Assembly (NCBI GenBank): GCA_963169645.1
Contig: CAUJCO010000004.1
Location: 1-64,000, forward strand
DNA: 64,000 bases
DNA from: Bacteroidota bacterium
Lineage (GTDB): Bacteria; Bacteroidota; Bacteroidia; Chitinophagales; JADIYW01
Direction of reading: 5' to 3'
Of this stretch, positions 35,013-44,044 are shown piece by piece; position 1 is the stretch's first letter, and each line of letters starts with the position of its first letter. The translations under genes were made by a program, and so were the position numbers. Under the pieces are notes generated by a model, which did no database searches, was not told the origin of the DNA, and saw only the letters and a list, made by a program, of their open reading frames with translations.

Positions 35013-35504
35013 TTATAGTATTTGTTTAATTTTAGATTTGATTTTTTCATTATCCGGTTCGGTTGTCGGAATAAAATAATCTACTACTTTTCCGTCTTTA
35101 TCAATCAAATATTTCTGAAAATTCCATTTCGGGTGTGTTAGGATATTTAATCCAGGTGCATTATCACCTAGAAATGTAAATAATGGATGTTGCTCCTCTC
35201 CTTTTTTCACGTGTATTTTTTCCATTATCGGAAATGTAACACCATAATTTAGTTTACAAAATTCCGCCGCTTTATCAGATGTGTTGGGTTCTTGGCCGGC
35301 AAAATCATTCGATGGAAATCCTAAAATTTCAAAATTTTCATCTTTAAACTCTTGGTATAATTTTTCTAGCTTATCAAATTGAGGTGTTAAGCCACATTTA
35401 GAGGCTGTATTTACAATTAATAGAGTTTTTCCTTTGTAATCAGCTAAATTTACTTCTTTATTTTGAGCGTTTTTGACCCGGAATTGGTGTATGGAATTGT
35501 TCAT
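35013..35504 (-). CDS. Glutathione-peroxidase-family thiol peroxidase
   Basis: 163 aa. The active-site Cys is in NTASKCGLTPQF (about 32-43), GFPSNDFAGQEP holds the Gln, and HPKWNFQKYLID the Trp-Asn pair, completing the catalytic tetrad. It uses Cys, not selenocysteine. Such bacterial enzymes normally use thioredoxin rather than glutathione as reductant. The first 47 bp overlap the end of the DUF4294 gene in another frame, yet the start is well supported because IHQFRVKNAQNKEVNL is the family's first strand and no later Met exists before it. Confidence 0.93.
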   Translation of the reverse strand: MNNSIHQFRVKNAQNKEVNLADYKGKTLLIVNTASKCGLTPQFDKLEKLYQEFKDENFEILGFPSNDFAGQEPNTSDKAAEFCKLNYGVTFPIMEKIHVKKGEEQHPLFTFLGDNAPGLNILTHPKWNFQKYLIDKDGKVVDYFIPTTEPDNEKIKSKIKQIL

Positions 35505-36105
35505 GTTGTATGATATAATTGGTTCCGTCTGTATGATAAATATACTGTAATCGTTGAATATAATTTTCTATTTCTTTGTCTTTTCCTTGCGGTTCATATT
35601 CTGCTTTCATTTCTAAATCGTAAAATTTGCCGGCAAAATTCCACCAAAACGCTTTCCACTTACTTCTGTATTCTTTTAATAAATCATACACTGTAATGCC
35701 TGTTTCACGATGTATTAATAGAATCAAATATTGACCTTGTTTGCGGGTTAAATTTTTTAAGGTTGATTCGAATTCATTCCTCAATACTTTTTCGCATTCA
35801 TTCAAATAACGTTTTCGCTCTTTTTTTGTTTTGCAATTTTTTAGGTCTTCATTTATCTTATTATTCAATCGGGCAGTACGCAATGCATACGGATACACTT
35901 TTCTCAAATAACGCATTTGCCATTCTTCTAAATTTACCTTTTCTAATTTGGAATCGGTAACAATTATTGGTTCGAAAATAATTTCGGGCAACGTATCACC
36001 ATCAATAACTGTTTGTGGCAATTTAATAATATCTTGCTCAGATTGCCCAAATGAAAATATCGACAACAGATTCAAGAAAAATAAAAATAAGATATGCTTC
36101 TTCAT
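35458..36105 (-). CDS. DUF4294 protein
   Basis: 215 aa. A hydrophobic signal segment (IFSFGQ end) precedes the DUF4294 core: WQMRYLRKVYPYALRTARL near residues 62-80, then a charged helix rich in Lys and Glu. ILLIHRETGITVYDLLKEYRS and KAFWWNFAGKFYDLEMKA follow. The family is exported in Bacteroidota and of unknown function. The last 15 codons overlap the peroxidase gene in another frame, so the two are expressed together. Confidence 0.88.
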   Translation of the reverse strand: MKKHILFLFFLNLLSIFSFGQSEQDIIKLPQTVIDGDTLPEIIFEPIIVTDSKLEKVNLEEWQMRYLRKVYPYALRTARLNNKINEDLKNCKTKKERKRYLNECEKVLRNEFESTLKNLTRKQGQYLILLIHRETGITVYDLLKEYRSKWKAFWWNFAGKFYDLEMKAEYEPQGKDKEIENYIQRLQYIYHTDGTNYIIQHEQFHTPIPGQKRSK

Positions 36106-36245
36106 TTCTAATGCAAAGGTAAAACTAAAATTACACCAATTTTAGTTCCATAAATAAAATATTGAATGATAAATAATGTTAATAGATAGCAGCTTAATAA
36201 TGTCCAATTTAACACATTATTTTCTAAATTTATCGAATTAACGCA

Positions 36246-38117
36246 ATGAATAGAATTTGGTTTATTTTACTTTTATTTTTAGTTGGGTGCAACGCGCCGA
36301 AACCATCTATTACAAATGAAGAACATCAACTAAATCATTTACAAACACAATATTTATATTACCAACGTGTTGATGTACAAAAAGCACAAGTATACAATGA
36401 TTCCATCCGTCAATTAGCTGAAAATACAAAAAGTGATAAAGGATTGGCAATGTACTTATTAAACCAAGGCACGCTCGAACAAATAAAAGGAAATTACGAC
36501 TTAGCAATCAATAAAAATGAAGCAGCATTAGTTGAGTTTGAAAAACTAAAAAACGATACACTTATAGCAAAAACAAATGCAGCATTAGGTACGAATTATT
36601 GGCAAAAAGGTGAATACGACCAAGCAATGCAACATCATTTAATTGCATTAAAATTAAATGAACAATTAGGAATTAAAAGTGAAATGGCTGTTTGTTATAA
36701 CTATATTTCAATGGTATATCAATCGAAATATCAATTAGCATTAGCAGAAGAATATATTCAAAAAGCCTTTCAAATTATACAAACCTTACAACCCAAAGCC
36801 AGCCATATATCTATTTATCACAATATGGCAAATATTTATGGAATGCAAGCAAAATACGAAGACGCTTTAAAAATGGATAGTATTGGTTTAAAAATGTGCG
36901 AGGAATTAAAAATTGAATTCAATAAATCTATGTTTTATGATAACATTGCCAACTGTTATTATTATTCCAACCATTTTGACCAATCCATAGCGTATCATTT
37001 AAAAGCCATTTCCATCGATTCTACTTTTAAAAACAATAAACAATTAGGTGATTCTTATTGCAATTTAGGTGCTGTTTACGAAGCATTAGAAAAATACGAC
37101 ACTGCTATTTATTATTATCAAAAAAGTATAGAATTATGCAGAAAGTCTGGCTATAAATTAGGTGTCAAAAATGGATATGAACTGCTTTCGGCTTTATATG
37201 ACAAAATAAACCAACCGGCGTTGGCATATCAAGCGTTATTAAATAGCAATGCCGTAAAAGATAGCATGATAAATGAAAAAACGGAAAACAAACTTGCACA
37301 GTTGCGTACTTTATACGAAACAGAAAAAAAAGAACAACAAATTATCCAACAAGATTTGAAGATAAGTAGAAGAAATCTATTGATTGGAACTTTATTTATC
37401 ATCTTCTTACTGTCGCTATTCACATATTATTTTTTATATAGCAGATACAAACTAAAACAAGAACGCAAACTTCAAACTGAGCTTTTAATAGAAGAAGAAA
37501 AAAGAACATTAGCAATTTTAGAATCAGAAGAAAATGAGCGGCAACGCTTAGCCAGAGAATTGCATGATGGTGTTGGTCAATTGCTTTCTGCTACCAAATT
37601 AAATTTGAGTTCTATTGAAATCAATGAACAGCATAAATTGCAAAATTCCATAGATATTTTAGATGAATCCATCAAAGAAATACGCAATATATCACACAAT
37701 ATGGTTCCGGATATTTTAAACAAAAATGGATTACAAATTGCTATTGAAAATTTTATTCAAAAAATAAATCAAACAAAAAAAATACAATTATATTTCGAAT
37801 GCAACGGATTTATAGAATCATCTTTAAATAGTACAGAAAAATTAATGCTGTATCGGATTATTCAAGAAGCCGTGCAAAACACCCTAAAATATGCGCAGGC
37901 AACTGAAATGCAGCTTCAACTTTCGGCAGATGAACATGAAATTTCTTTACTTTTACAAGATAATGGCAAAGGATTTGATATAGTTAATACGAAAGAACTC
38001 AATGGAATCGGCATTAGAAATATGAAATTAAGAACAGATTATTTAAAAGGAAATTTTGAAATAGAATCATCACCTAAAAATGGAACAACCATTATTGTTG
38101 AAATTCCAATATCATAA
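36246..38117 (+). CDS. TPR-type membrane histidine kinase
   Basis: 623 aa. Lipoprotein-like signal (LVGC, Cys15), about six tetratricopeptide repeats in the periplasm (roughly 60-340), one membrane helix (about 378-398), then a HisKA_3 kinase. The His box is ARELHDGVGQ with His440, SHNMVPDILNKNGL follows, and the ATPase boxes are complete (Asn545, DNGKGF at 572-577, GIGIRN). It serves as an intact reference for the degenerate pair at 26620-30215. The response regulator gene starts 5 bp after its stop. Confidence 0.94.
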   Translation: MNRIWFILLLFLVGCNAPKPSITNEEHQLNHLQTQYLYYQRVDVQKAQVYNDSIRQLAENTKSDKGLAMYLLNQGTLEQIKGNYDLAINKNEAALVEFEKLKNDTLIAKTNAALGTNYWQKGEYDQAMQHHLIALKLNEQLGIKSEMAVCYNYISMVYQSKYQLALAEEYIQKAFQIIQTLQPKASHISIYHNMANIYGMQAKYEDALKMDSIGLKMCEELKIEFNKSMFYDNIANCYYYSNHFDQSIAYHLKAISIDSTFKNNKQLGDSYCNLGAVYEALEKYDTAIYYYQKSIELCRKSGYKLGVKNGYELLSALYDKINQPALAYQALLNSNAVKDSMINEKTENKLAQLRTLYETEKKEQQIIQQDLKISRRNLLIGTLFIIFLLSLFTYYFLYSRYKLKQERKLQTELLIEEEKRTLAILESEENERQRLARELHDGVGQLLSATKLNLSSIEINEQHKLQNSIDILDESIKEIRNISHNMVPDILNKNGLQIAIENFIQKINQTKKIQLYFECNGFIESSLNSTEKLMLYRIIQEAVQNTLKYAQATEMQLQLSADEHEISLLLQDNGKGFDIVNTKELNGIGIRNMKLRTDYLKGNFEIESSPKNGTTIIVEIPIS

Positions 38118-38122
38118 AAAAA

Positions 38123-38761
38123 ATGAAGAAACATAAAATTGCCATAGTAGATGATCATCAAATGATGTTAGATGGATTAGTGGCATTGCTATCTCCAAAC
38201 GAAACAATTGAAATTGTAGGAACATACACCAACGGAAATACTTTGTTTAATGCACTTTCCACCATACAACCTGAAATTATTTTATCGGATATTAGTATGC
38301 CGGAAATAGATGGTTTTGAATTGACAAAAAAAATTAAATCCAATTATCCATCAATACAAGTTATTGCCTTATCGATGTCCGGAAACATTAGTGATATCCA
38401 TAAAATGTTAGATGCCGGAATTTCAGGATATGTTTTGAAAAATGTTGGAAATTTAGAGTTGATTGAAGCCATCCTAAAAGTGGCAAGTGGAAAAATGCAC
38501 TTTAGCGATGATGTTACCGAAGAAATGGTAAAAAATAAACATCAAAAAATAGATAATAAGGAAGAGCAAGTAAAATTAACCGAACGTGAATTAGAAATTT
38601 TGAAGCTGATAATACTTGAGTTGAGTAACGCTGAAATTGCCGATAAATTATTCATCAGTGAACGTACCGTAGAAACACATCGAAAAAATATGATACGTAA
38701 ATTCAATACCAAAACCATCGTTGGCTTAATAAAATATGCCATTGATAAACGATTGATCTAA
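38123..38761 (+). CDS. NarL/LuxR-type response regulator
   Basis: 212 aa. Receiver domain with acidic pair Asp10-Asp11, phospho-acceptor Asp56 in LSDISMPE, and Lys in GYVLKN. LuxR-type HTH: LTERELEILKLIILELSNAE then ADKLFISERTVETHRKNMIRK. Paired with the TPR kinase 5 bp upstream. Target genes are not evident. It is the only response regulator in the window and might also receive phosphate from the split kinase pair, which has no adjacent regulator; that is speculation. Confidence 0.95.
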   Translation: MKKHKIAIVDDHQMMLDGLVALLSPNETIEIVGTYTNGNTLFNALSTIQPEIILSDISMPEIDGFELTKKIKSNYPSIQVIALSMSGNISDIHKMLDAGISGYVLKNVGNLELIEAILKVASGKMHFSDDVTEEMVKNKHQKIDNKEEQVKLTERELEILKLIILELSNAEIADKLFISERTVETHRKNMIRKFNTKTIVGLIKYAIDKRLI

Positions 38762-38841
38762 TCTTCTACGTGTTAGCACTTAGTAAAAAAATACACTTTA
38801 ATCCGTAGAGATAAGCATTATTTTTCCATTTAAATTTATGA

Positions 38842-38870
38842 ACACGATTCAAAAACCATAATAATCGTGT
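38842..38870 (+). terminator. Possible terminator hairpin after the response regulator
   Basis: ACACGATT (38842-38849) pairs with AATCGTGT (38863-38870) around a 13-base loop. No T-run follows, so it is weak. Confidence 0.35.
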
Positions 38871-38888
38871 CGGGTAATAATTATGAAA

Positions 38889-38914
38889 AAACGGCGTTCG
38901 AAAGAACGCCGTTT
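38889..38914 (-). terminator. Rho-independent terminator of trxB
   Basis: AAACGGCGTTC (38889-38899) and GAACGCCGTTT (38904-38914) form an 11-bp stem with a 4-base loop. On the minus strand it runs into six T residues. It lies 25 bp after the trxB stop. Confidence 0.88.
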
Positions 38915-38939
38915 ATAATTTATAGTAAGAAGAAAATTA

Positions 38940-39872
38940 TCAATGAAAATGTTCTGCTAAATAACGTTCAGCATCTAACGCTGCCATACAACCTGTTCCG
39001 GCAGATGTTACTGCTTGCCTATATACTTTATCTTGCACATCTCCGGCAGCAAAAACACCGGCAACTTTAGTTTTGGTTGTACTCGGAATAGTTATAATAT
39101 AACCGGCTTCATCCATATCTAACCAGCCTTTAAAAATATCAGAATTGGGTTTATGGCCAATTGCTACAAAGAAACCTTCTACTTTAATTTCTGTCAATTC
39201 ATTGGTTTTGTTGTTTCTCAAACGAATCGCATCCACTTTATTTGCACCTAATACTTCATCGGTTTCGCTGTTCCAATACACTTTAATATTTTCTTTTGCC
39301 AACACTCTGTCTTGCATAATTTTAGATGCACGCATTTTTTCACTACGCACTATCATGTGTACAGTTGGACATAAATTAGATAAATACAATGCTTCTTCAC
39401 AAGCTGTATCACCAGCACCAACTATTGCTACTTCTTTTCCTTTAAACAAGAAACCATCACAAACTGCACAAGCCGAAACACCACTTCCATTTAATCGGGT
39501 TTCAGAAGGCAATCCTAACCATTTTGCTTTTGCACCGGTAGCAATAATAACAGCCTTAGCATGTATTTCTGTATCTTCATCAATCCAAACTTTATGGATT
39601 TTTTCTGAGAAATCAACTTTTGTAACTACTCCAAACCGAATATCAGCACCAACACGTTCTGCTTGTTTTTGAAAATCATCCATCATCTTCGGTCCGGTAA
39701 CTGCATCCGGATAACCCGGATAATTTTCCACATCGGTAGTAGTCATTAATTGTCCGCCCGGTTCAATTCCGGTGTACAATACAGGTTTTAAATTAGCTCG
39801 AGCTGCATAAATGGCAGCAGTATATCCGGCAGGACCGGCACCAATTATTAGGCAATTAACTGTTTCTATCAT
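38940..39872 (-). CDS. trxB: Thioredoxin reductase
   Basis: 310 aa flavoenzyme that reduces thioredoxin with NADPH. FAD motif GAGPAGYTAAIYAA at 11-24, redox-active CAVCDGF near residue 133, NADPH motif GAGDTACEEALYL near 150, and the closing FAD motif GVFAAGDVQDKVYRQA. All standard for the low-molecular-weight bacterial enzyme. It supports the thioredoxin-dependent peroxidase and perhaps BSH recycling. Monocistronic with its own terminator; coaE lies 68 bp upstream. Confidence 0.96.
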   Translation of the reverse strand: MIETVNCLIIGAGPAGYTAAIYAARANLKPVLYTGIEPGGQLMTTTDVENYPGYPDAVTGPKMMDDFQKQAERVGADIRFGVVTKVDFSEKIHKVWIDEDTEIHAKAVIIATGAKAKWLGLPSETRLNGSGVSACAVCDGFLFKGKEVAIVGAGDTACEEALYLSNLCPTVHMIVRSEKMRASKIMQDRVLAKENIKVYWNSETDEVLGANKVDAIRLRNNKTNELTEIKVEGFFVAIGHKPNSDIFKGWLDMDEAGYIITIPSTTKTKVAGVFAAGDVQDKVYRQAVTSAGTGCMAALDAERYLAEHFH

Positions 39873-39940
39873 TTTTTAAAATTTTAATAAGTATAAAATG
39901 TATTGTTTCTTAACATCGCTGAAAATAAAAAGTTCTCTAC

Positions 39941-40528
39941 TTATAGCGAAATTAATTGTTGGTGAATTGTCAACACCTGATGTATCAATGGTTGAGAATG
40001 ATCATTATAAATGATAAAATCTGATTTTGCCATTTTTTCTTCTTCTGCTATTTGTTTATCCATTCTGCTTAAAACTTCTTCCCTACTCAAATTATCCCGT
40101 TTCATAGTGCGAGCAATGCGCTCTTCTTGTGGTGCAAAAACCGTTATAATTTTATCTAACATTTTGTAACTACCACTCTCAAATAAGATGGCCGTTTCAT
40201 AAAGTGTGTATTTCTTTGTATGGTGTGTTTCGTACCAGATTTGCTTATCTTTAAATACGGCTGGATGCACGATGGCATTGAGTTGTTGTAATAAATTTTT
40301 ATCCTTAAAAACTTGTTGTGCAATAAATGAACGGTTTAATGTATTATCCGCATTATACGCTTGCTCTCCCAATAAACCTTGTATTGATTGAATCAAATGT
40401 TCATCCGATACCATTAATTCTTTTGCACGATCATCTGCATAATAAATAGGCACACCTAAGGTAGCAAATATGGCACAAACAGTAGTTTTTCCACTGCCAA
40501 TTCCACCGGTAATGCCAACTTTAAGCAT
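39941..40528 (-). CDS. coaE: Dephospho-CoA kinase
   Basis: 195 aa. Phosphorylates the ribose 3'-OH of dephospho-CoA, the last step of CoA synthesis. P-loop GGIGSGKTTV at residues 8-17, YYADDRAKELM near 30, and VHPAVF near 87 are family marks; the LID-like ERIARTMKRDNLSREE follows. Lies 36 bp after yajC and is probably co-transcribed with it. Confidence 0.95.
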   Translation of the reverse strand: MLKVGITGGIGSGKTTVCAIFATLGVPIYYADDRAKELMVSDEHLIQSIQGLLGEQAYNADNTLNRSFIAQQVFKDKNLLQQLNAIVHPAVFKDKQIWYETHHTKKYTLYETAILFESGSYKMLDKIITVFAPQEERIARTMKRDNLSREEVLSRMDKQIAEEEKMAKSDFIIYNDHSQPLIHQVLTIHQQLISL

Positions 40529-40564
40529 ATTATTTTTTACAGAAAATTTGAATCACAAAGCAAA

Positions 40565-40897
40565 TTATGCCGGTGTTGCTGGTGTTGCATTTAATGTTTT
40601 AGAAAGTTCTGCATTGACAGCAGATTTTTCCATTTTTAAACGAGTTGGTCCATCTACTTGAATCAAAAAGGTTTTATCTTCATCATTTACAGATACAATT
40701 TTACCATGTATTCCGGAGTTGGTAATAACACGATCTCCAGCTTTTAATGTATCAATAAAACTTTGTGCTTCTTTTGCTTTTTTGGATTGAGGTCTGATTA
40801 AGAAGAAATAAAATACGGCAAACATCAAAACCATCATAATTATGGTTGACATGCCACTTCCGCCACCTTGTGCTGCTTGTAATAAAAATAAGTTCAT
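40565..40897 (-). CDS. yajC: Preprotein translocase subunit YajC
   Basis: 110 aa. One membrane helix (IIMMVLMFAVFYFFLIRPQ, about 19-37) is followed by the basic QSKKAKEAQ and the soluble domain LKAGDRVITNSGIHGKIVSV. It associates with SecDF and the Sec translocon. The N-terminal Gly-Gly-Ser run before the helix is common in Bacteroidota. Head of a yajC-coaE unit reading away from rpsO. Confidence 0.93.
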   Translation of the reverse strand: MNLFLLQAAQGGGSGMSTIIMMVLMFAVFYFFLIRPQSKKAKEAQSFIDTLKAGDRVITNSGIHGKIVSVNDEDKTFLIQVDGPTRLKMEKSAVNAELSKTLNATPATPA

Positions 40898-41339
40898 TCG
40901 TGTATAGTTTATATTTACTGCGAATTTACCTATTTTTTGAGAGTTAATGTATTGCTTTTAGATATGTAAACATTTTGGTAATACATTTCATCTAAATTCA
41001 AATAAATTGAGCAAAACTATCTTAAGTAAATTAATCAAAATTATCAGATTTACATCTAAAGTAAAAATTAGATAAAATAAGCATATTTATATAATTGTCA
41101 ATTATTTATGCAATACAGACTGAAAGAGAATTTAATAAAGAGAGGTGTATTGATTAATTTAGTTTCAAGTTGATTTTGGTAATTGCTAATATGAGATATG
41201 ATTTATATTTAACAACAATAAAATGCGAAGAGACACCGATATCCACAAAAGGTTAATAATAATTTTGTAGTAACATATAAAAATTGTATCTTTGCAATCC
41301 GAAATAAATTATCGGAACAAACATTTAGACGAAAATAAG
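40898..41339. other. 442-bp intergenic region between yajC and rpsO
   Basis: Very AT-rich and without a plausible gene on either strand. It holds the yajC promoter region on the left and the rpsO promoter on the right. A short inverted AATTGTCAATT occurs near 41093-41103. No tRNA-like fold, riboswitch or autogenous-control structure could be recognised by eye. Confidence 0.6.
41264..41294 (+). promoter_or_regulatory. Promoter of rpsO
   Basis: TTTG (41264-41267) and TATCTTTG (41287-41294) are separated by 19 bp, an exact fit to the Bacteroidota vegetative promoter. Transcription would start near 41301, about 40 bases before the rpsO ATG at 41340. Confidence 0.8.
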
Positions 41340-41603
41340 ATGACAACAACACAAAAACAAGACATTTTTAAAGAATTTGGTGGTTCAGCAACCAATACAG
41401 GATCAGTTGAATCTCAAGTAGCATTGATTTCTCACAGAATCAGCCACATCTCAAACCATTTGAAAACGAATAGAAAAGACTTCTCTTCTACACGCTCCTT
41501 ATACAAATTAGTTGGTCAAAGAAAAAGATTATTAAAATACTTGGCAAACAAAGACGTAGTACAATACAGAGCGTTAATCGAAAAACTCGGATTACGTAAA
41601 TAA
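41340..41603 (+). CDS. rpsO: 30S ribosomal protein S15
   Basis: 87 aa from ATG 41340. The frame is open from an ATG at 41292, but that lies on top of the promoter, and MTTTQKQDIFKEFGG is the normal N-terminus. Helical blocks TGSVESQVALISHRISHISNHL and DFSSTRSLYKLVGQRKRLLKYL bind 16S rRNA helix 22. Followed by a strong terminator and then pnp, the classic rpsO-pnp order. Confidence 0.97.
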   Translation: MTTTQKQDIFKEFGGSATNTGSVESQVALISHRISHISNHLKTNRKDFSSTRSLYKLVGQRKRLLKYLANKDVVQYRALIEKLGLRK

Positions 41604-41619
41604 GCCGAATTAACTTACT

Positions 41620-41637
41620 GCGAGGCTTATGCCTCGC
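41620..41637 (+). terminator. Terminator between rpsO and pnp
   Basis: GCGAGGC (41620-41626) and GCCTCGC (41631-41637) with loop TTAT, followed by six T residues. Transcription into pnp must read through or begin again within 30 bp. Confidence 0.9.
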
Positions 41638-41670
41638 TTTTTTCTTTTTACACATATTAAAAAATAATTT

Positions 41671-43800
41671 ATGCAATTCAATATACATACACAAACCGTT
41701 GATATTGGTAATGGCAGAACTGCAACTATTGAGACCGGAAAATTGGCTCGTCAAGCAGATGGTTCTGTAGTATTACGTGCAGGAAACTGTATGATTTTAG
41801 CAACTGCAGTTGCTAACGAAGAACCTAAAGTAGGTGTTGATTTTTTTCCATTAACAGTTGAATATCAAGAAAAATTTGCTGCAGCCGGAAGAATTCCTGG
41901 TAGCTTCCATCGTAGAGAAGGCAGAGCAAGCGACTATGAAGTTTTAATTTGTCGTTTGGTAGACAGAGCAATTCGCCCAATGTTTGCAAAAAACTTTGTT
42001 AACGATACACAAGTCCTTTTATACTTAATTTCTGCGGATGAAAACGTAGAACCAGATTCATTAGTTGGTCTTGCTGCATCTGCTGCATTGAGTATTTCAT
42101 CTATTCCATTTGAAGGTCCAATCTCTGAAGTAAGAGTTACTAAAATTGGAGATGCTTTTATAGTAAACCCAACTCCAAAAGAAGCAGAAAATGCTACCTT
42201 AAACATTATATTAGCCGGAACAGTAGATAATATCTTGATGGTTGAAGGCGAATCAAAAGAAGCATCTGAAGCTGATTTAATTCAAGCTATAAAAACAGGT
42301 CATGAAATCATCATCAAACAATGCCAAGCACAAATAGAATTACAACAAAAATGTGGTAAGCCTAAAATGACAGTGCCGGAACCAATTGAAGATGAAGAAT
42401 TAAAACAAAAAGTAAAAGATTTTGCTGAAAAAAGAATTCAAGAAATAGCCAAATCTGCTACCGGTAAACACGAACGAAAAGCCGCATTAAAACAAATTAA
42501 AGATGATTTTATAGCCGCAATTCCGGAAGAAGAAGTTGAAAATTTCAACAAAGAACTTTTTATAAAATATTATAGTAAACTTGAGAAAACAACCATTCGT
42601 AATGTAGTGTTGGATAATAAAGTTCGTTTAGATGGTAGAAAAACAGACGAAATTCGTCCTTTATCGATGGAAGTAGATGTATTGCCTTCACCACACGGTT
42701 CCGCTTTGTTTACACGTGGCGAAACACAATCATTAACAACCGTTACATTAGGTTCTAAAACCGACGAACAAATGTTAGATAAGGCAGAAGCTTTATCTTA
42801 TAATAAATTCATTTTACATTATAACTTCCCTCCTTTTTCAACAGGTGAAGTAAAAATGCTACGAGGTACTTCTCGTCGTGAAGTTGGTCATGGAAATTTG
42901 GCAATGCGCTCCTTAAAGCAAATTTTACCAAGTGATGCAGAAAATCCATACACGATTCGTGTGGTATCCGATATTTTGGAATCGAATGGTTCGTCTTCTA
43001 TGGCAACAGTATGTGCCGGTTCATTAGCTTTAATGGATGCCGGTATTCCATTTAAAAAACATGTTTCTGGTATCGCAATGGGTATGATTGCTGAAGATGG
43101 TAAATATGCTATTTTATCTGATATTTTGGGTGATGAAGACCACTTAGGCGATATGGATTTTAAAGTAACCGGAACAAAAGATGGAATTTGTGGCGTGCAA
43201 ATGGACTTAAAAGTAGATGGTCTATCTTATGAGGTTTTGGCAGAAGCATTAGAGCAAGCAAGAAAAGGTCGTTTGCATATTTTGGAAGCAATGGAAAAAT
43301 GTATCCCAACTTACCGTCCGGATTTAAAACCACAAACTCCAAGAGCAGAAAGTATTAATATTCCAAAAGAATTTATTGGCGCGGTAATTGGACCTGGCGG
43401 AAAAATTATTCAAGATATTCAAGAAAAAACCAACACGGTAATTACAATTGAAGAAAACAAAGAAAAAGGAATTGGCATTGTAACTGTTTTATCTAATAAT
43501 AAAGAGAATATGCAAGCTGCATGGAAACGTATCAATGCAATTGTAGCTGTTCCTGAAATTGGTCAAGTTTATGATGCTGAAGTAAAATCTATCATGCCGT
43601 ATGGTGCATTTGTAGAGTTTATGCCGGGAAAACAAGGCTTATTACATATTTCTGAAATTTCTCATAAACGTTTAGAAAACTTAGAAGGTGTTTTGAAAGA
43701 AGGTGATATCGTAAGCGTAAAATTATTAGAGATTGATAACAAAACCGGTAAATTTAAACTCAGCAAAAAAGTATTACTTCCCAAAGACAATCCTGCTTAA
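41671..43800 (+). CDS. pnp: Polynucleotide phosphorylase
   Basis: 709 aa. Phosphorolytic 3'-5' exoribonuclease. Two RNase PH domains (about 10-230 and 310-545) flank an all-helical segment; the second has LFTRGETQSLTTVTLGS and GTSRREVGHGNLAMR, where phosphate binds, and later DHLGDMDFKVTGT. KH domain with FIGAVIGPGGKIIQDIQ near 570, then an S1 domain (QVYDAEVKSIMPYGAFVEF) to the end. Complete and typical. Confidence 0.97.
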   Translation: MQFNIHTQTVDIGNGRTATIETGKLARQADGSVVLRAGNCMILATAVANEEPKVGVDFFPLTVEYQEKFAAAGRIPGSFHRREGRASDYEVLICRLVDRAIRPMFAKNFVNDTQVLLYLISADENVEPDSLVGLAASAALSISSIPFEGPISEVRVTKIGDAFIVNPTPKEAENATLNIILAGTVDNILMVEGESKEASEADLIQAIKTGHEIIIKQCQAQIELQQKCGKPKMTVPEPIEDEELKQKVKDFAEKRIQEIAKSATGKHERKAALKQIKDDFIAAIPEEEVENFNKELFIKYYSKLEKTTIRNVVLDNKVRLDGRKTDEIRPLSMEVDVLPSPHGSALFTRGETQSLTTVTLGSKTDEQMLDKAEALSYNKFILHYNFPPFSTGEVKMLRGTSRREVGHGNLAMRSLKQILPSDAENPYTIRVVSDILESNGSSSMATVCAGSLALMDAGIPFKKHVSGIAMGMIAEDGKYAILSDILGDEDHLGDMDFKVTGTKDGICGVQMDLKVDGLSYEVLAEALEQARKGRLHILEAMEKCIPTYRPDLKPQTPRAESINIPKEFIGAVIGPGGKIIQDIQEKTNTVITIEENKEKGIGIVTVLSNNKENMQAAWKRINAIVAVPEIGQVYDAEVKSIMPYGAFVEFMPGKQGLLHISEISHKRLENLEGVLKEGDIVSVKLLEIDNKTGKFKLSKKVLLPKDNPA

Positions 43801-43829
43801 TTAACAAAACTAAGCATGTCACGATACTG

Positions 43830-43857
43830 AAAGGTCGGCAATTAATTGCCGACCTTT
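43830..43857 (+). terminator. Terminator of pnp
   Basis: AAAGGTCGGCAA (43830-43841) and TTGCCGACCTTT (43846-43857) form a 12-bp stem with loop TTAA, continuing into more T residues. Confidence 0.92.
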
Positions 43858-44044
43858 TTTCATTTAATTTTGATATAGCAAAAAAAAATAATACAATTTG
43901 TAACATTTATTTAACAAATAGCGTATATTTATATGAACTATTGTGCTGCTTATGACAATTATTTACAAAAAAATCCAAACCCTTTTTTTTGAAATCCTTG
44001 TTCCATTGTAGCATGTGACTTATTTTAACCTAACACTATAACAC

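Noticed and set aside
39145..39672. 175-codon open frame opposite trxB
   Set aside because: It lies fully within trxB, and its sequence mirrors trxB codon structure.
40898..41339. tRNA, riboswitch or small gene in the longest ordinary intergenic region
   Set aside because: No cloverleaf, no recognisable aptamer and no frame with coding character; only the flanking promoters are supported.
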